From contig CAZPQN010000017.1 of NCBI GenBank assembly GCA_964588795.1, positions 1-50,431 on the forward strand: DNA of 50,431 nt, in the 5' to 3' direction. Numbering within the stretch: position 1 is the stretch's first letter; every line of letters begins with the position of its first letter. The DNA is from CAZPQN01 sp964588795. GTDB lineage: Bacteria > Fidelibacterota > UBA2242. The notes beneath the pieces were generated by a model, which saw only the letters and a list, made by a program, of their open reading frames with translations, searched no databases and was not told the DNA's origin. Shown here in pieces: positions 34,478 through 43,111 of this stretch. The position numbers and the translations under genes were made by a program.

Positions 34478-36107
34478 TCTTCGCCCTCGAGCGATTGTAT
34501 TTAAGCGCCGCACCAACGAAAGCGCGGAAAAGTGGGTGGGCTTTATTAATTCGGGACTTGAGTTCCGGATGAAATTGACAGGCAACGAACCAGGGATGCC
34601 GCGGGAGTTCAATCATTTCCACCAAATTCAGATCGCGATTGATCGCCCCGACTTTCAAACCCGCCTGGGTGAGTTGCTCCAGAAACAGATTATTTACTTC
34701 ATAACGATGCCGGTGGCGTTCAGTGATCTCCCGTTGACCATAGATTTTGTACGCCAGCGAATCGGTGGCGATTTCGGCCTGATAAGCGCCTAAACGCATC
34801 GTACCGCCTTTGTTCACCACCCGCTTTTGCTCTTCCATCAGGGCGATGACCGGGTAGCTGGTATGTTCGTTGAACTCGGTGCTGTGCGCTTCTTGCCACC
34901 CGCAGACGTTGCGGGCATATTCGATGACGGCGCATTGCAAGCCGAGACAAATTCCAAAAAAGGGAATCCCTTTTTCGCGCGCTAATTGGATGGCCAAAAT
35001 TTTCCCCTTTATGCCGCGCTCTCCGAAGCCACCCGGAATCAGCAAGCCGTCAAATTCAGCAATCTTATTTAGTGCGGTTTCGTTTTTTCCGAGCTGTTCG
35101 GCTTCCACCCACTCGAGAATAACCCGGGCATTGTTCTGGACTCCGGCATGCACAAATGATTCAATGATAGACTTGTAGGCGTCCCGCAACTGGGTGTATT
35201 TCCCGCACACGGCGATTTTGACCTGTTCCTGGGGATGCTTCACAATCCCCACAAATCTTTCCAGTTGCGTCAAATCGGCTTTCTTGCGCGGCAGTTCGAG
35301 TAAATCCGTGATCAGATTACCCAGTCCCTGCTGATCGAAAATAAGCGGAATTTCATAAATTGTTTCGGCATCGAGCGCCTCCACGACCGCTTCGGGGTGC
35401 ACATTACAGAACAGGGCGATCTTCCGCCGGTTGTTCTCGTCCAAGTGCAATTTGGAACGGCAAAGCAACACATCCGGCTGAATGCCAATCTCCCGCAGGC
35501 GCATGACGCTGTGCTGAGTCGGTTTGGTTTTAATTTCACCGCTTGATTCGATATATGGCACCAGAGTCAGATGGACGTTGATGCAATTGCCACGTCCGGC
35601 ATCAAAGCGGAACTGCCGAATAGCTTCTAAAAAGGGTAGACTTTCAATATCGCCGACGGTACCACCGATTTCGCTGATCACGATGTCATAATCGCCTTCA
35701 CTGTTCGGTAAACTGATCCTGCGTTTGATCTCATCGGTAATGTGGGGAATGACCTGAACCGTCGCTCCAAGGTAATCACCGCGTCGTTCGCGCGTAATGA
35801 CTTCATTATAGACCTGACCGGTGGTAGTACTATTAACGTGCGACATGTTCTCGTCGATGAAACGCTCGTAATGCCCCAAGTCAAGATCGGTTTCCGAACC
35901 ATCTTCCAGTACAAATACCTCGCCATGCTGGTAGGGACTCATTGTCCCCGGATCGACGTTGATATAAGGATCAAATTTCTGGATGGTAACCCGGTAGCCG
36001 CGTGACTTCAGCAAATAGCCGATAGACGCACTGGCGATACCTTTACCTAACCCGGATATCACGCCACCGGTAACAAATATATATTTAGTTGCGCGTTCGG
36101 TCTTCAT
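34470..36107 (-). CDS. pyrG: CTP synthase
   Basis: A 545-residue amidoligase plus glutaminase. The synthetase half starts KYIFVTGGVISGLGKGI, with KFDPYINVDPGTMSP; the glutamine amidotransferase half has the Cys in PFFGICLGLQCAV and the His-Glu pair in CQFHPELKSR. The start is the ATG at 36107, overlapping kdsB by 23 bp; no clear ribosome binding site precedes it. Its place inside the KDO genes fits the CTP need of KdsB. Confidence 0.97.
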   Translation of the reverse strand: MKTERATKYIFVTGGVISGLGKGIASASIGYLLKSRGYRVTIQKFDPYINVDPGTMSPYQHGEVFVLEDGSETDLDLGHYERFIDENMSHVNSTTTGQVYNEVITRERRGDYLGATVQVIPHITDEIKRRISLPNSEGDYDIVISEIGGTVGDIESLPFLEAIRQFRFDAGRGNCINVHLTLVPYIESSGEIKTKPTQHSVMRLREIGIQPDVLLCRSKLHLDENNRRKIALFCNVHPEAVVEALDAETIYEIPLIFDQQGLGNLITDLLELPRKKADLTQLERFVGIVKHPQEQVKIAVCGKYTQLRDAYKSIIESFVHAGVQNNARVILEWVEAEQLGKNETALNKIAEFDGLLIPGGFGERGIKGKILAIQLAREKGIPFFGICLGLQCAVIEYARNVCGWQEAHSTEFNEHTSYPVIALMEEQKRVVNKGGTMRLGAYQAEIATDSLAYKIYGQREITERHRHRYEVNNLFLEQLTQAGLKVGAINRDLNLVEMIELPRHPWFVACQFHPELKSRINKAHPLFRAFVGAALKYNRSRAKNA

Positions 36108-36843
36108 AAGTTGATAATATTTGCTCCGCTTTCTGTAAATCGGCTTCCGTATCAATGCCCAATGACGGTGTTGCTGACCTGACGACCTTAATCGGAATCC
36201 CGTTTTCTATCAGGCGCAGTTGTTCCAGTTTCTCGAGTTGCTCCAGCCGGGAGGCGGGCAGTTGGATGAAATTCAGCAGGAAACCGCGCCGATAGACGTA
36301 CAGCCCGATATGGATCAGGGCTGGATGATCCTGCATGTTGAGTGGTTCTGCATCGCGAATATAGGGCAGATTTTGCCGGCTGAAATAGATGGCCTCGTCC
36401 CGACGGTTAACCAACACCTTGACGACATTCGGATCGTGCAGGGCGGCTTCCGTGACCGGTTGACAGGCGACTGTGCTCACTGCATATTCATCAGTCTCTG
36501 TCAAGGCCTGCACAGCCTGCTCGACTGCGGTCGGTTCTAAAAACGGCTCATCGCCCTGAATATTTACGATAATGTCAGCATTTATTTGGCGGGCAGTAAA
36601 AGCACAGCGATCGGTGCCGGAAGGCAAATCCGAGGGTGTCAGTATCGCGGCACCTCCGAAATTGATCACGCAATCGTAGATCCGCTGATCGTCAGTCGCT
36701 ACGATTAATTGCGATAGGTTCCGCACCTGGCGTGCGTTTTCATACACCCATTGAATGAGCGGACGCTGACGCAAAAGACGCAAAGGTTTGCCCGGTAAAC
36801 GCGTCGAAGCCCAGCGAGCCGGAATTATACCCGCAATATTCAC
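36085..36843 (-). CDS. kdsB: CMP-KDO synthetase (3-deoxy-manno-octulosonate cytidylyltransferase)
   Basis: A 252-residue nucleotidyltransferase: IIPARWASTRLPGKPL near the N-terminus, VATDDQRI, NIQGDEPF and the C-terminal GIDTEADLQKAE. It activates KDO with CTP supplied by the adjacent PyrG. It begins with GTG, overlapping the gatC stop as GTGA. Confidence 0.95.
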   Translation of the reverse strand: MNIAGIIPARWASTRLPGKPLRLLRQRPLIQWVYENARQVRNLSQLIVATDDQRIYDCVINFGGAAILTPSDLPSGTDRCAFTARQINADIIVNIQGDEPFLEPTAVEQAVQALTETDEYAVSTVACQPVTEAALHDPNVVKVLVNRRDEAIYFSRQNLPYIRDAEPLNMQDHPALIHIGLYVYRRGFLLNFIQLPASRLEQLEKLEQLRLIENGIPIKVVRSATPSLGIDTEADLQKAEQILSTYEDRTRN

Positions 36844-37139
36844 GAATCGCCGTCCTTGATGACTTTGGGCACTACGAAGTAGTTTTGACGGTGAGCAGGT
36901 GCGTTCTGAAAGACCGCCGCGCGTTCCAGAGACTGTGCGGCTTTATCTTCCCGGAAGACGTTGGATATTTCATGAACATGCGAGAGCGGTTCGATTTGAC
37001 TGGTATCTACGCTCTGCAATTGCTCAATGTACTCGATGATTTTTTCCATCTGCGGGGCATAGATGCGGGCTTCGGCAGGTGTGAGCGTGATCTTGGCTAA
37101 ATCAGCAATTTTCAAAACAGTATTTTCATCAACCCGCAT
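36840..37139 (-). CDS. gatC: Asp/Glu-tRNA(Asn/Gln) amidotransferase subunit C
   Basis: A 99-residue GatC: ENTVLKIADLAKITLTPAEA at the N-terminus, the central MEKIIEYIEQLQSVD and C-terminal APAHRQNYFVVPKVI. It stabilises GatA in the GatCAB complex that amidates misacylated tRNA. The start is the ATG at 37139, before which I see no ribosome binding site. gatA and gatB are not in this window. Confidence 0.92.
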   Translation of the reverse strand: MRVDENTVLKIADLAKITLTPAEARIYAPQMEKIIEYIEQLQSVDTSQIEPLSHVHEISNVFREDKAAQSLERAAVFQNAPAHRQNYFVVPKVIKDGDS

Positions 37140-37251
37140 AATTTTTAATAACCCAAAATTAACGACGGGCAATTTAAAGATTTTGCCTGCTGAAAGCAAG
37201 ACGGGTCTTTTTCTGGCGCAGTTTTTGTTACGGCCAGCCCAGCCAATCGTC

Positions 37252-38883
37252 TTACATCTTTTCGGGAGCCGTGATGCCCAAAATCTGCAAACCGTTCCGC
37301 AATCCGATCTGGACCGCTTTAATTAATGCCAGGCGGGCCTGCGACAGGGCACGATCGGAGGTTATTACCCGATGCTCAGTATAAAATTTGTGGAAAGTAG
37401 CCGCTAATCTCTGCAGGTAATTAGTCAGGTGTTGCGGTTCGCAGGTATTGACGCAGATGTGCATGACTTCCTGAAACTCACTCAGGGTGTTTAGAAGCGC
37501 TAACGTGATCGGTTCGGAGAGGAGCGCCAGGTCACAATCCGCAGTTGGTGTAAAACCTTTGAGGAGAGCGTTCCGCAAAACGCTGGAGATGCGGGCGTGC
37601 GCGTACTGCAGATAGAAGACGGGATTTTCTTCCCCCTCGGTTTTGGCCAGGGTCAAATCGAAATTCAGGTGACTTTTCATGCCCCGCATCAGGAAAAAGT
37701 AGCGCACTACATCCTTGCCAACTTCATCAATCAGTTCATCCACCGTGACGTAATTCGCTTTACGGGTGGACATCTTGATTTTTTCCGAACCGTGCGTCAG
37801 GGTCACGAACTGATGAAGCAGTACCCTAATGCGACTGATGTCGTAACCCAGGGCTTTCAGACCAGCTAATACATCCGGATAGGTGGCATGATGGTCTGCC
37901 CCGAAAATGTCAATGATCAGGTCGTAACCACGGGCGAATTTGGTTGTATGATAGGCAATATCCGGCAGACGATACGTCGCTTCGTCGGCCACGCTTTTCC
38001 ACAAGACGCGATCCTCGGCTCCCCCATACTCACCGGCGCGAAACCAGATTGCGCCGTCCTTTTCATAACTGGCTCCCATCGCCTGTAAACGTTGTAATAC
38101 ATCGTCGACCCGCCCATCACTATACAGGCTTTTTTCGTTGTAGTAATTGTCGAACTCGATATCGAGGCGGTGCAGGGTATTTTTTATGTCGCTGAAAATG
38201 GCGTTCTCCGCCGCCTCCTGGAAAAGCGTATTATCGGGATCATCCCGGAGTCGATCGCCCTGCTCCGCTAAAATCTGCGCCGCGATTTCACGAATGTATT
38301 CACCCTGATAATGATCGTCCGGGAACTTATCAGGAAAATTCAGCAACTGTCGGTATCGTAAAAACACTGAATGCGCCAAAATGCGCATCTGCCGACCGGC
38401 GTCATTGTAGTAATACTCGCGCTCAACCTGATATCCCGCCCAGCTCAGGATGCGGGCAATGGCATCGCCCAATACCGCCTGCCGCCCGTGGCCGATGGTG
38501 AGTGGTCCGGTAGGATTTGCGCTGACGAATTCTACCTGCACTTTTTTCCCTGTCCCGGAGGTAAGGCGTCCAAAATCACTCTCTGCCTGCAGGGCTTCGA
38601 TCACCACCTGCTGCAAAGCCGCGGGGCTCAGGAAAAAATTAATGAAACCAGGCGCTTTGATCTCGACCTTTGCCAATAGCGGGGATTGAGGCAGACTATC
38701 TTTCAACCTGGTCGCGATTTGCAGAGGCGCCTGGCCTAAGTTTTTCGCTAAACTCAGCGCGATATTCGATGTGAAATGTCCATGTGCCTCCTGACGGCTA
38801 CGTTCCACCGGTATCTGGGCCGGTATTTCGATCTGGTTGCGGCTGAGTGCCTCTACTAAAAGTTGCTGGATGGTCTCGATCAT
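37252..38883 (-). CDS. argS: Arginyl-tRNA synthetase
   Basis: A 543-residue class I synthetase. It has the N-terminal Add1 domain, the HIGH-type signature ANPTGPLTIGHGR, a KMSKS-like KIKMSTRKANYV and the C-terminal DALR anticodon-binding domain (HARISSVLRN onward). It is slightly shorter than many ArgS proteins. AGAGGC precedes the ATG. A terminator-like hairpin ends 9 nt before the start codon. Confidence 0.96.
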   Translation of the reverse strand: MIETIQQLLVEALSRNQIEIPAQIPVERSRQEAHGHFTSNIALSLAKNLGQAPLQIATRLKDSLPQSPLLAKVEIKAPGFINFFLSPAALQQVVIEALQAESDFGRLTSGTGKKVQVEFVSANPTGPLTIGHGRQAVLGDAIARILSWAGYQVEREYYYNDAGRQMRILAHSVFLRYRQLLNFPDKFPDDHYQGEYIREIAAQILAEQGDRLRDDPDNTLFQEAAENAIFSDIKNTLHRLDIEFDNYYNEKSLYSDGRVDDVLQRLQAMGASYEKDGAIWFRAGEYGGAEDRVLWKSVADEATYRLPDIAYHTTKFARGYDLIIDIFGADHHATYPDVLAGLKALGYDISRIRVLLHQFVTLTHGSEKIKMSTRKANYVTVDELIDEVGKDVVRYFFLMRGMKSHLNFDLTLAKTEGEENPVFYLQYAHARISSVLRNALLKGFTPTADCDLALLSEPITLALLNTLSEFQEVMHICVNTCEPQHLTNYLQRLAATFHKFYTEHRVITSDRALSQARLALIKAVQIGLRNGLQILGITAPEKM

Positions 38884-38892
38884 TTTGCCTCT

Positions 38893-38925
38893 AAAAAAAA
38901 AGAACGCCCAAATTTAAGGGCGTCA
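38893..38925 (-). terminator. Intrinsic terminator or attenuator in the argS leader
   Basis: On the minus strand GACGCCC pairs with GGGCGTT (7 bp counting one G-U pair) around an 8-nt loop, followed by nine T residues (38901-38893). It lies within the 80-bp gap after queG and the T-run ends only 9 nt before the argS ATG, with the argS ribosome binding site directly behind it. No promoter fits between hairpin and gene, so argS transcription must read through it. Confidence 0.75.
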
Positions 38926-38963
38926 TTCCTACCGCGCAATCAGTTATTGGCATCCGAAGAAGC

Positions 38964-39869
38964 TCAGCGCAAAGCTGCCAGATTGCGCCGAAATCGGCGA
39001 TAACCGAGCCGCTGGACGGCACTGCACCGGAACAATTCGGCAAACCGCCGGGCATCAAGCTGGCGCCATTCCACCCAGGTGCGCCGCAGGCTTTCCGCGC
39101 CCTCAAGAAAGCGTTGCTCACCGGTCGTCTTTGCCCATTGCTGATTTTTAGGACAGCATTCCTGGCACAAATCGCATCCGTAAAGCCAGTTATGCAGATT
39201 TTTTCGCTCGGCGGCAGTGAACGCCGACTGCTTTTCAATCGTCAGGTATGCGATGCAACGATGCGCATCTAATACACCGGGTTGGACCAAAGCCGCATTC
39301 GGACAGTTCCGCAGACAAAATGTACAGTCACCGCAATCTTCGGTCAACGGCGACGTCGGTTGTAGTTCGCAGTCGCAAAATATCAAACCGATGAAGACGA
39401 ATGAACCAATGTCAGGAACGATCAGTAACGTGTTCTTGCCGATCCAGCCGATCCCCGCCTGCTCGGCGAAGGCTTTTTGCAAAACCGGTCCGGTGTCACT
39501 GTAGATTTGAGTTCTTAACTTCGGATAGATGCGTTTTAAATTTTCAATGAGACGATCCATCAACTCCGGCATGATCAGGTGATAATCCTGACCCATGGCA
39601 TAGCGTGCCAGACGTGGACCGGCGAAAGGCTCCTGTTTTTGATAATAATTGCGACAGACCACGATGACCGATTGAGCCCAGGCCCAGCGACGCCGGATGA
39701 CTTGATCGAAATTGCTCCACTTCCGCATCCAGTGCATTTCACCGGCCGAGTCGGCCGCTAACCATTGCCGGAATGCTGCCGTGTATTTAGTATGCAGAAT
39801 CGGGAGAGTGACTCCGGCGCGATCAAATCCAACTCGACCCGCTTCAGTCAACACCTGTTCCGTGGTCAA
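38964..39869 (-). CDS. queG: Epoxyqueuosine reductase
   Basis: About 301 residues. QueG performs the last step of queuosine synthesis on tRNA, using cobalamin and two [4Fe-4S] clusters. Visible are DTGPVLQKAFAEQAGIGWIGKNTLL, the CGDCTFCLRNCP cluster motif and CDLCQECCPKN. The start is uncertain: I use a TTG at 39869, downstream of the rsfS stop; an ATG at 39950 adds 27 residues but overlaps rsfS by 49 bp. At 301 residues it lacks the C-terminal HEAT-like extension of longer QueG proteins. Confidence 0.92.
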   Translation of the reverse strand: MTTEQVLTEAGRVGFDRAGVTLPILHTKYTAAFRQWLAADSAGEMHWMRKWSNFDQVIRRRWAWAQSVIVVCRNYYQKQEPFAGPRLARYAMGQDYHLIMPELMDRLIENLKRIYPKLRTQIYSDTGPVLQKAFAEQAGIGWIGKNTLLIVPDIGSFVFIGLIFCDCELQPTSPLTEDCGDCTFCLRNCPNAALVQPGVLDAHRCIAYLTIEKQSAFTAAERKNLHNWLYGCDLCQECCPKNQQWAKTTGEQRFLEGAESLRRTWVEWRQLDARRFAELFRCSAVQRLGYRRFRRNLAALR

Positions 39870-39901
39870 GGGCTCGATATGGGTTGGCTCAGGGCTGGTT
39901 T

Positions 39902-40288
39902 TCAGGGCTTCGAGGCCTCGGGAAAGGCCTGGCGCGGAGCATCCGCCCATAATTTTTCCAGATTGTAGTATTGCCGTGTTTCGGGTTGAAAAATATGCAC
40001 GACCACATCCACATAGTCTAACAGAATCCAGGATTGATGCTGATAGCCTTCGATATGCCAGGGCTTGTCACGCGGCGCTAAGCGTTTTTCGATTTCATCC
40101 GCAATGGCTTTGACATGCTGGTCAACTTCACCGGTGCAGATGACGAAATAGTCGGTAATGGATGTTAGTTGCCGCAGATCGAGTATCACAATGTCGCGGG
40201 CTTTTTTTCCATCCGCGATACGGGCGATGGCTTGGGCTAATTTCGCGGCGGAGCTGGGTTTGGAAGTAGTCGAAGCGGATTTAGCCAA
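39902..40288 (-). CDS. rsfS: Ribosomal silencing factor RsfS
   Basis: A 128-residue protein of the Iojap/RsfS family that binds uL14 and blocks subunit joining. Blocks are DIVILDLRQLTSITDYFVICTG and SWILLDYVDVVVHIFQPETRQYYNLE. It begins with a TTG directly adjacent to the LytR_C gene stop (TAATTG), suggesting coupled translation. Confidence 0.95.
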   Translation of the reverse strand: MAKSASTTSKPSSAAKLAQAIARIADGKKARDIVILDLRQLTSITDYFVICTGEVDQHVKAIADEIEKRLAPRDKPWHIEGYQHQSWILLDYVDVVVHIFQPETRQYYNLEKLWADAPRQAFPEASKP

Positions 40289-40834
40289 TTAGAAAAGCTT
40301 TTCTCCCATTTCTTCGATTTTGATAAAGACCGGTAAACTGCGAAAATCCTTACCGATAACCAGGCTGACATCCACCTGCAGTGTCGAATCTAATTTCTGA
40401 AAAAGTTGGTCAGCGGAAAGCATCAGAATGGCATTGACATCGTAGAGTTTCTGTCCATCCGCTGTCCGGGCGATGAGTACCGTTTTATCATAATCGGAGC
40501 GATCGGCATTGCCAGTATAGATGACATCGAAACCGTTCTGGCGGATATAATTGGTGAATTTCTGGGCAACTCCGCCGACTCCCGAACCATTTAGCACTTC
40601 CATAACGACATACGGAATGGGCCGTTCTTCGGGAGGAATGGTACTGATCTGCGATAATGGCACCTTCTCAGCGGTGGTCGTGATGCGCTTGCCCATCGAG
40701 AACATAAAACCGACAATCACGATCGAGATACAGAAGATGGCTAAATTCAGAATCCATTTCTGCGCATCAACTTGGCGGTTTTTCCGGTTTCTATAGGTCG
40801 GTCGGGCAAGTTTACGACGGACGCGTCTGGCCAA
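40289..40834 (-). CDS. LytR C-terminal domain protein, membrane anchored
   Basis: A 181-residue protein with a basic N-terminus, one membrane helix (about 28-46) and a LytR_C domain (about 73-165; VMEVLNGSGVGGVAQKF, FDVIYTGNADRSDYDKT). The domain occurs alone in many Gram-negative lineages, often beside rsfS as here; its role is poorly defined and probably periplasmic. It precedes rsfS without a gap. Confidence 0.87.
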   Translation of the reverse strand: MARRVRRKLARPTYRNRKNRQVDAQKWILNLAIFCISIVIVGFMFSMGKRITTTAEKVPLSQISTIPPEERPIPYVVMEVLNGSGVGGVAQKFTNYIRQNGFDVIYTGNADRSDYDKTVLIARTADGQKLYDVNAILMLSADQLFQKLDSTLQVDVSLVIGKDFRSLPVFIKIEEMGEKLF

Positions 40835-40844
40835 AATTCAGTTC

Positions 40845-41333
40845 CTAATAGGGTGAATAGAGGCTGTTGTAAGGGTAATACCGGTAGCGGTAAGTCACGG
40901 GAACCTTGTCAAAACTGAAATTCATAATCAGGTTCTCGCGCGGGCGATAAGTCAAATCGGCTCCGTAGAGCAAATTGTCGAGCATATTCGAACGGTTGAT
41001 CGCATTGCCCACATTGAATGGATTATGTACGAAACCGAAGCGCGTATTGAGGAGCAATTTGTCGGAGAAAACGTAGCTCATGCTGTTCTGATACAGACCG
41101 AGCGACTGGGACTGCCCACTGCCGCTGATAAAGGACAATGAATAGGACTGATGAATCGAAAAACGATTCGGATCGAACCAACTCAAATTATTGAGCGAGT
41201 TGACCCCCGGTACCCGAATGACCTGTTCTAAGGTCGGAGTCTCGGGTATCTGGCTTTTTAACTGAGCATGTACCCAAGCACCAGGCAATGTACCTGTCAG
41301 GCATAGCATGCCCACAATTAGGGTCTTTTTCAT
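40845..41333 (-). CDS. Exported protein of unknown function, possibly a small beta-barrel
   Basis: A 162-residue protein with a signal peptide (MKKTLIVGMLCLTGTLPGAWVHA). The mature part is rich in Ser, Asn, Tyr and Phe with alternating strands ending in an aromatic Tyr-rich tail (YRYRYYPYNSLYSPY), as in small outer-membrane barrels. I recognise no family. The start at 41333 is supported by GGTGA 5 nt upstream. It lies 10 bp before the LytR_C gene and may head the long minus-strand run. Confidence 0.65.
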   Translation of the reverse strand: MKKTLIVGMLCLTGTLPGAWVHAQLKSQIPETPTLEQVIRVPGVNSLNNLSWFDPNRFSIHQSYSLSFISGSGQSQSLGLYQNSMSYVFSDKLLLNTRFGFVHNPFNVGNAINRSNMLDNLLYGADLTYRPRENLIMNFSFDKVPVTYRYRYYPYNSLYSPY

Positions 41334-41368
41334 ACTATCACCATTCACTTTCCATAACATGTGTCATT

Positions 41369-41405
41369 TTAAAAACATTCTATGAGTTTGTCAAGAACAA
41401 ACTCA
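41369..41405 (-). terminator. Hairpin at the panC stop codon
   Basis: TGAGTTTGT and ACAAACTCA (41383-41391 and 41397-41405) form a perfect 9-bp stem with a 5-nt loop. On the minus strand the panC stop codon lies in the first arm and TTTTT follows 8 nt after the stem. It probably ends the panB-panC transcript. Confidence 0.5.
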
Positions 41406-42263
41406 CTGTTTTTCATGCTTATCGTCCAGCAAAGTCAAATTATCAATCAGACGCGTTTTGCCGTAATACACCGCCACCGCCGCAAAAGTTCCCGGGCAAA
41501 CCGTGGTCACCGACTCTAAATGTTCGTCAACGATAGCGATATAATCTATTCGAGCTAATGGTGAACGTTTGATCCCGGCGGCGATAATTTGGCTTAAATG
41601 GACAGATGACAACTCACCTGCCGCGACTGCCTGCCGCGCCGCCTGCAGACTCTGAAAAATCAGCGGCGCCTGGGCTCTTTCCTGCGGCGTGAGGTAGACA
41701 TTACGGGAACTCATCGCCAAACCGTCCGGTTCCCTGACAATGGGGGCGACAATGATACGAATCGGAAAATTTAAATCTCTGACCATTTGTTTAATGATGA
41801 GCGCCTGTTGAGCATCTTTCCGGCCGAAAACCGCGATGTCCGGTTGCACGATGTTGAACAGCTTCGCCACGATCGTCGTCACTCCCCGAAAATGCGTCGG
41901 GCGACTGCCCCCGCAAAGTACGTCAGCCAGTTTTTCCGTGGTAACATAAGTATAAAATGGCTCGGGGTACATTTCATTGACCGCGGGATAAAAAAGAATA
42001 TCGGTAGCCCGTTGCCGCAAAAGTTTTTCATCACGCTCCAGATCGCGTGGATAGCGATCTAAGTCTTCGTGCGGGGCGAACTGAGTGGGATTGACGAAAA
42101 TACTCACCACAACCCAGTCTGCATTCTGCTTGGCGATATCCACCAGTGACAAATGTCCTTCGTGGAGGAAACCCATGGTAGGCACGAAACCGATGGAGCG
42201 TCCTGCCCTGCGAACAGGTTCCAGCTCTTTTCGCAGCTCGGCGGATGTGCTGATTATCTGCAT
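41403..42263 (-). CDS. panC: Pantothenate synthetase
   Basis: A 286-residue enzyme joining pantoate and beta-alanine with ATP. The HIGH-type motif is VPTMGFLHEGHLSL (28-41, His34 and His37), followed by FVNPTQFAPHEDLDRYPR, GRKDAQQ and MSSRNVYL. It lies 12 bp after panB. Confidence 0.96.
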   Translation of the reverse strand: MQIISTSAELRKELEPVRRAGRSIGFVPTMGFLHEGHLSLVDIAKQNADWVVVSIFVNPTQFAPHEDLDRYPRDLERDEKLLRQRATDILFYPAVNEMYPEPFYTYVTTEKLADVLCGGSRPTHFRGVTTIVAKLFNIVQPDIAVFGRKDAQQALIIKQMVRDLNFPIRIIVAPIVREPDGLAMSSRNVYLTPQERAQAPLIFQSLQAARQAVAAGELSSVHLSQIIAAGIKRSPLARIDYIAIVDEHLESVTTVCPGTFAAVAVYYGKTRLIDNLTLLDDKHEKQ

Positions 42264-42275
42264 GGCGATGTGAGC

Positions 42276-43076
42276 CTAATAGCTTTCGCGATCGGAGGGG
42301 AAAGCCGCATTCTGGACATCCGTACAAAAATTTCGGACCGCCTGGCGGACTGTCTCGGCTAACTGAGCATAGCGGCGGACGAACTTGAATTGCATACGAT
42401 CATACAACCCTAACAGATCGTAGCTGACCAGAATCTGGCCGTCACAATGCACCCCGGCGCCAATACCGATAGTCGGAATGCTCAACTTACCCGTAATTTC
42501 ACCAGCCAAACGTGCTGGAATTTTTTCCAGCACGATGGCAAAGGCGCCGGCCTCCTGCAATGCCCGGGCATCATCCTTGATCCGGCTGGCTTCGGCATCT
42601 TCCTGGCCACGGACATCATAACCACTAAAACCGTGCACACTCTGGGGGGTGAAACCCAAATGTCCCATCACCGGAATACCAATTTCCACTAACCGCCTGA
42701 CGGTTGCACAAACCGGTGCTCCGCCTTCGATTTTCACGGCTTCCGCTCCGCCTTCTTTCATAAAGCGTCCGGCGTTATGCACGGCGAGGTCTAAATTTTC
42801 CTGATATGACATGAAAGGCATATCGGCTACCAGCAGAGCGCGTTGCACACCGCGCCGCACGGCCTTTAAATGATAAAGTAGTTCATCAACCGTGACCGGC
42901 AGAGTGGTTTCATAACCGGCACAGACATTACCGCAGGAATCTCCGACCAGGATGATATCAACTCCTGCCGCATCAATCAGGTACCCGAAGGTATAGTCGT
43001 AGGCGGTCAGGGCGGTTATTTTTTCACCTTGCTGTTTCTTCACCTGGAGCGTCGCAACTCGGATTTTATCTTTCAT
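42276..43076 (-). CDS. panB: Ketopantoate hydroxymethyltransferase
   Basis: A 266-residue TIM-barrel enzyme. Blocks are ITALTAYDYTFGYLID, LVGDSCGNV (metal Asp), VKIEGG, GHLGFTPQSVH and IGIGAGVHCDGQILV. It makes ketopantoate from ketoisovalerate for pantothenate and CoA. GGAGA precedes the ATG. The ketopantoate reductase gene is not here. Confidence 0.96.
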   Translation of the reverse strand: MKDKIRVATLQVKKQQGEKITALTAYDYTFGYLIDAAGVDIILVGDSCGNVCAGYETTLPVTVDELLYHLKAVRRGVQRALLVADMPFMSYQENLDLAVHNAGRFMKEGGAEAVKIEGGAPVCATVRRLVEIGIPVMGHLGFTPQSVHGFSGYDVRGQEDAEASRIKDDARALQEAGAFAIVLEKIPARLAGEITGKLSIPTIGIGAGVHCDGQILVSYDLLGLYDRMQFKFVRRYAQLAETVRQAVRNFCTDVQNAAFPSDRESY

Positions 43077-43111
43077 CGGTTCTCCATTTAACCCTAAGGT
43101 AATTTAAGCAA

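Noticed and set aside
38884..38963. T-box riboswitch in front of argS
   Set aside because: The gap is only 80 bp and shows no specifier loop or T-box sequence.
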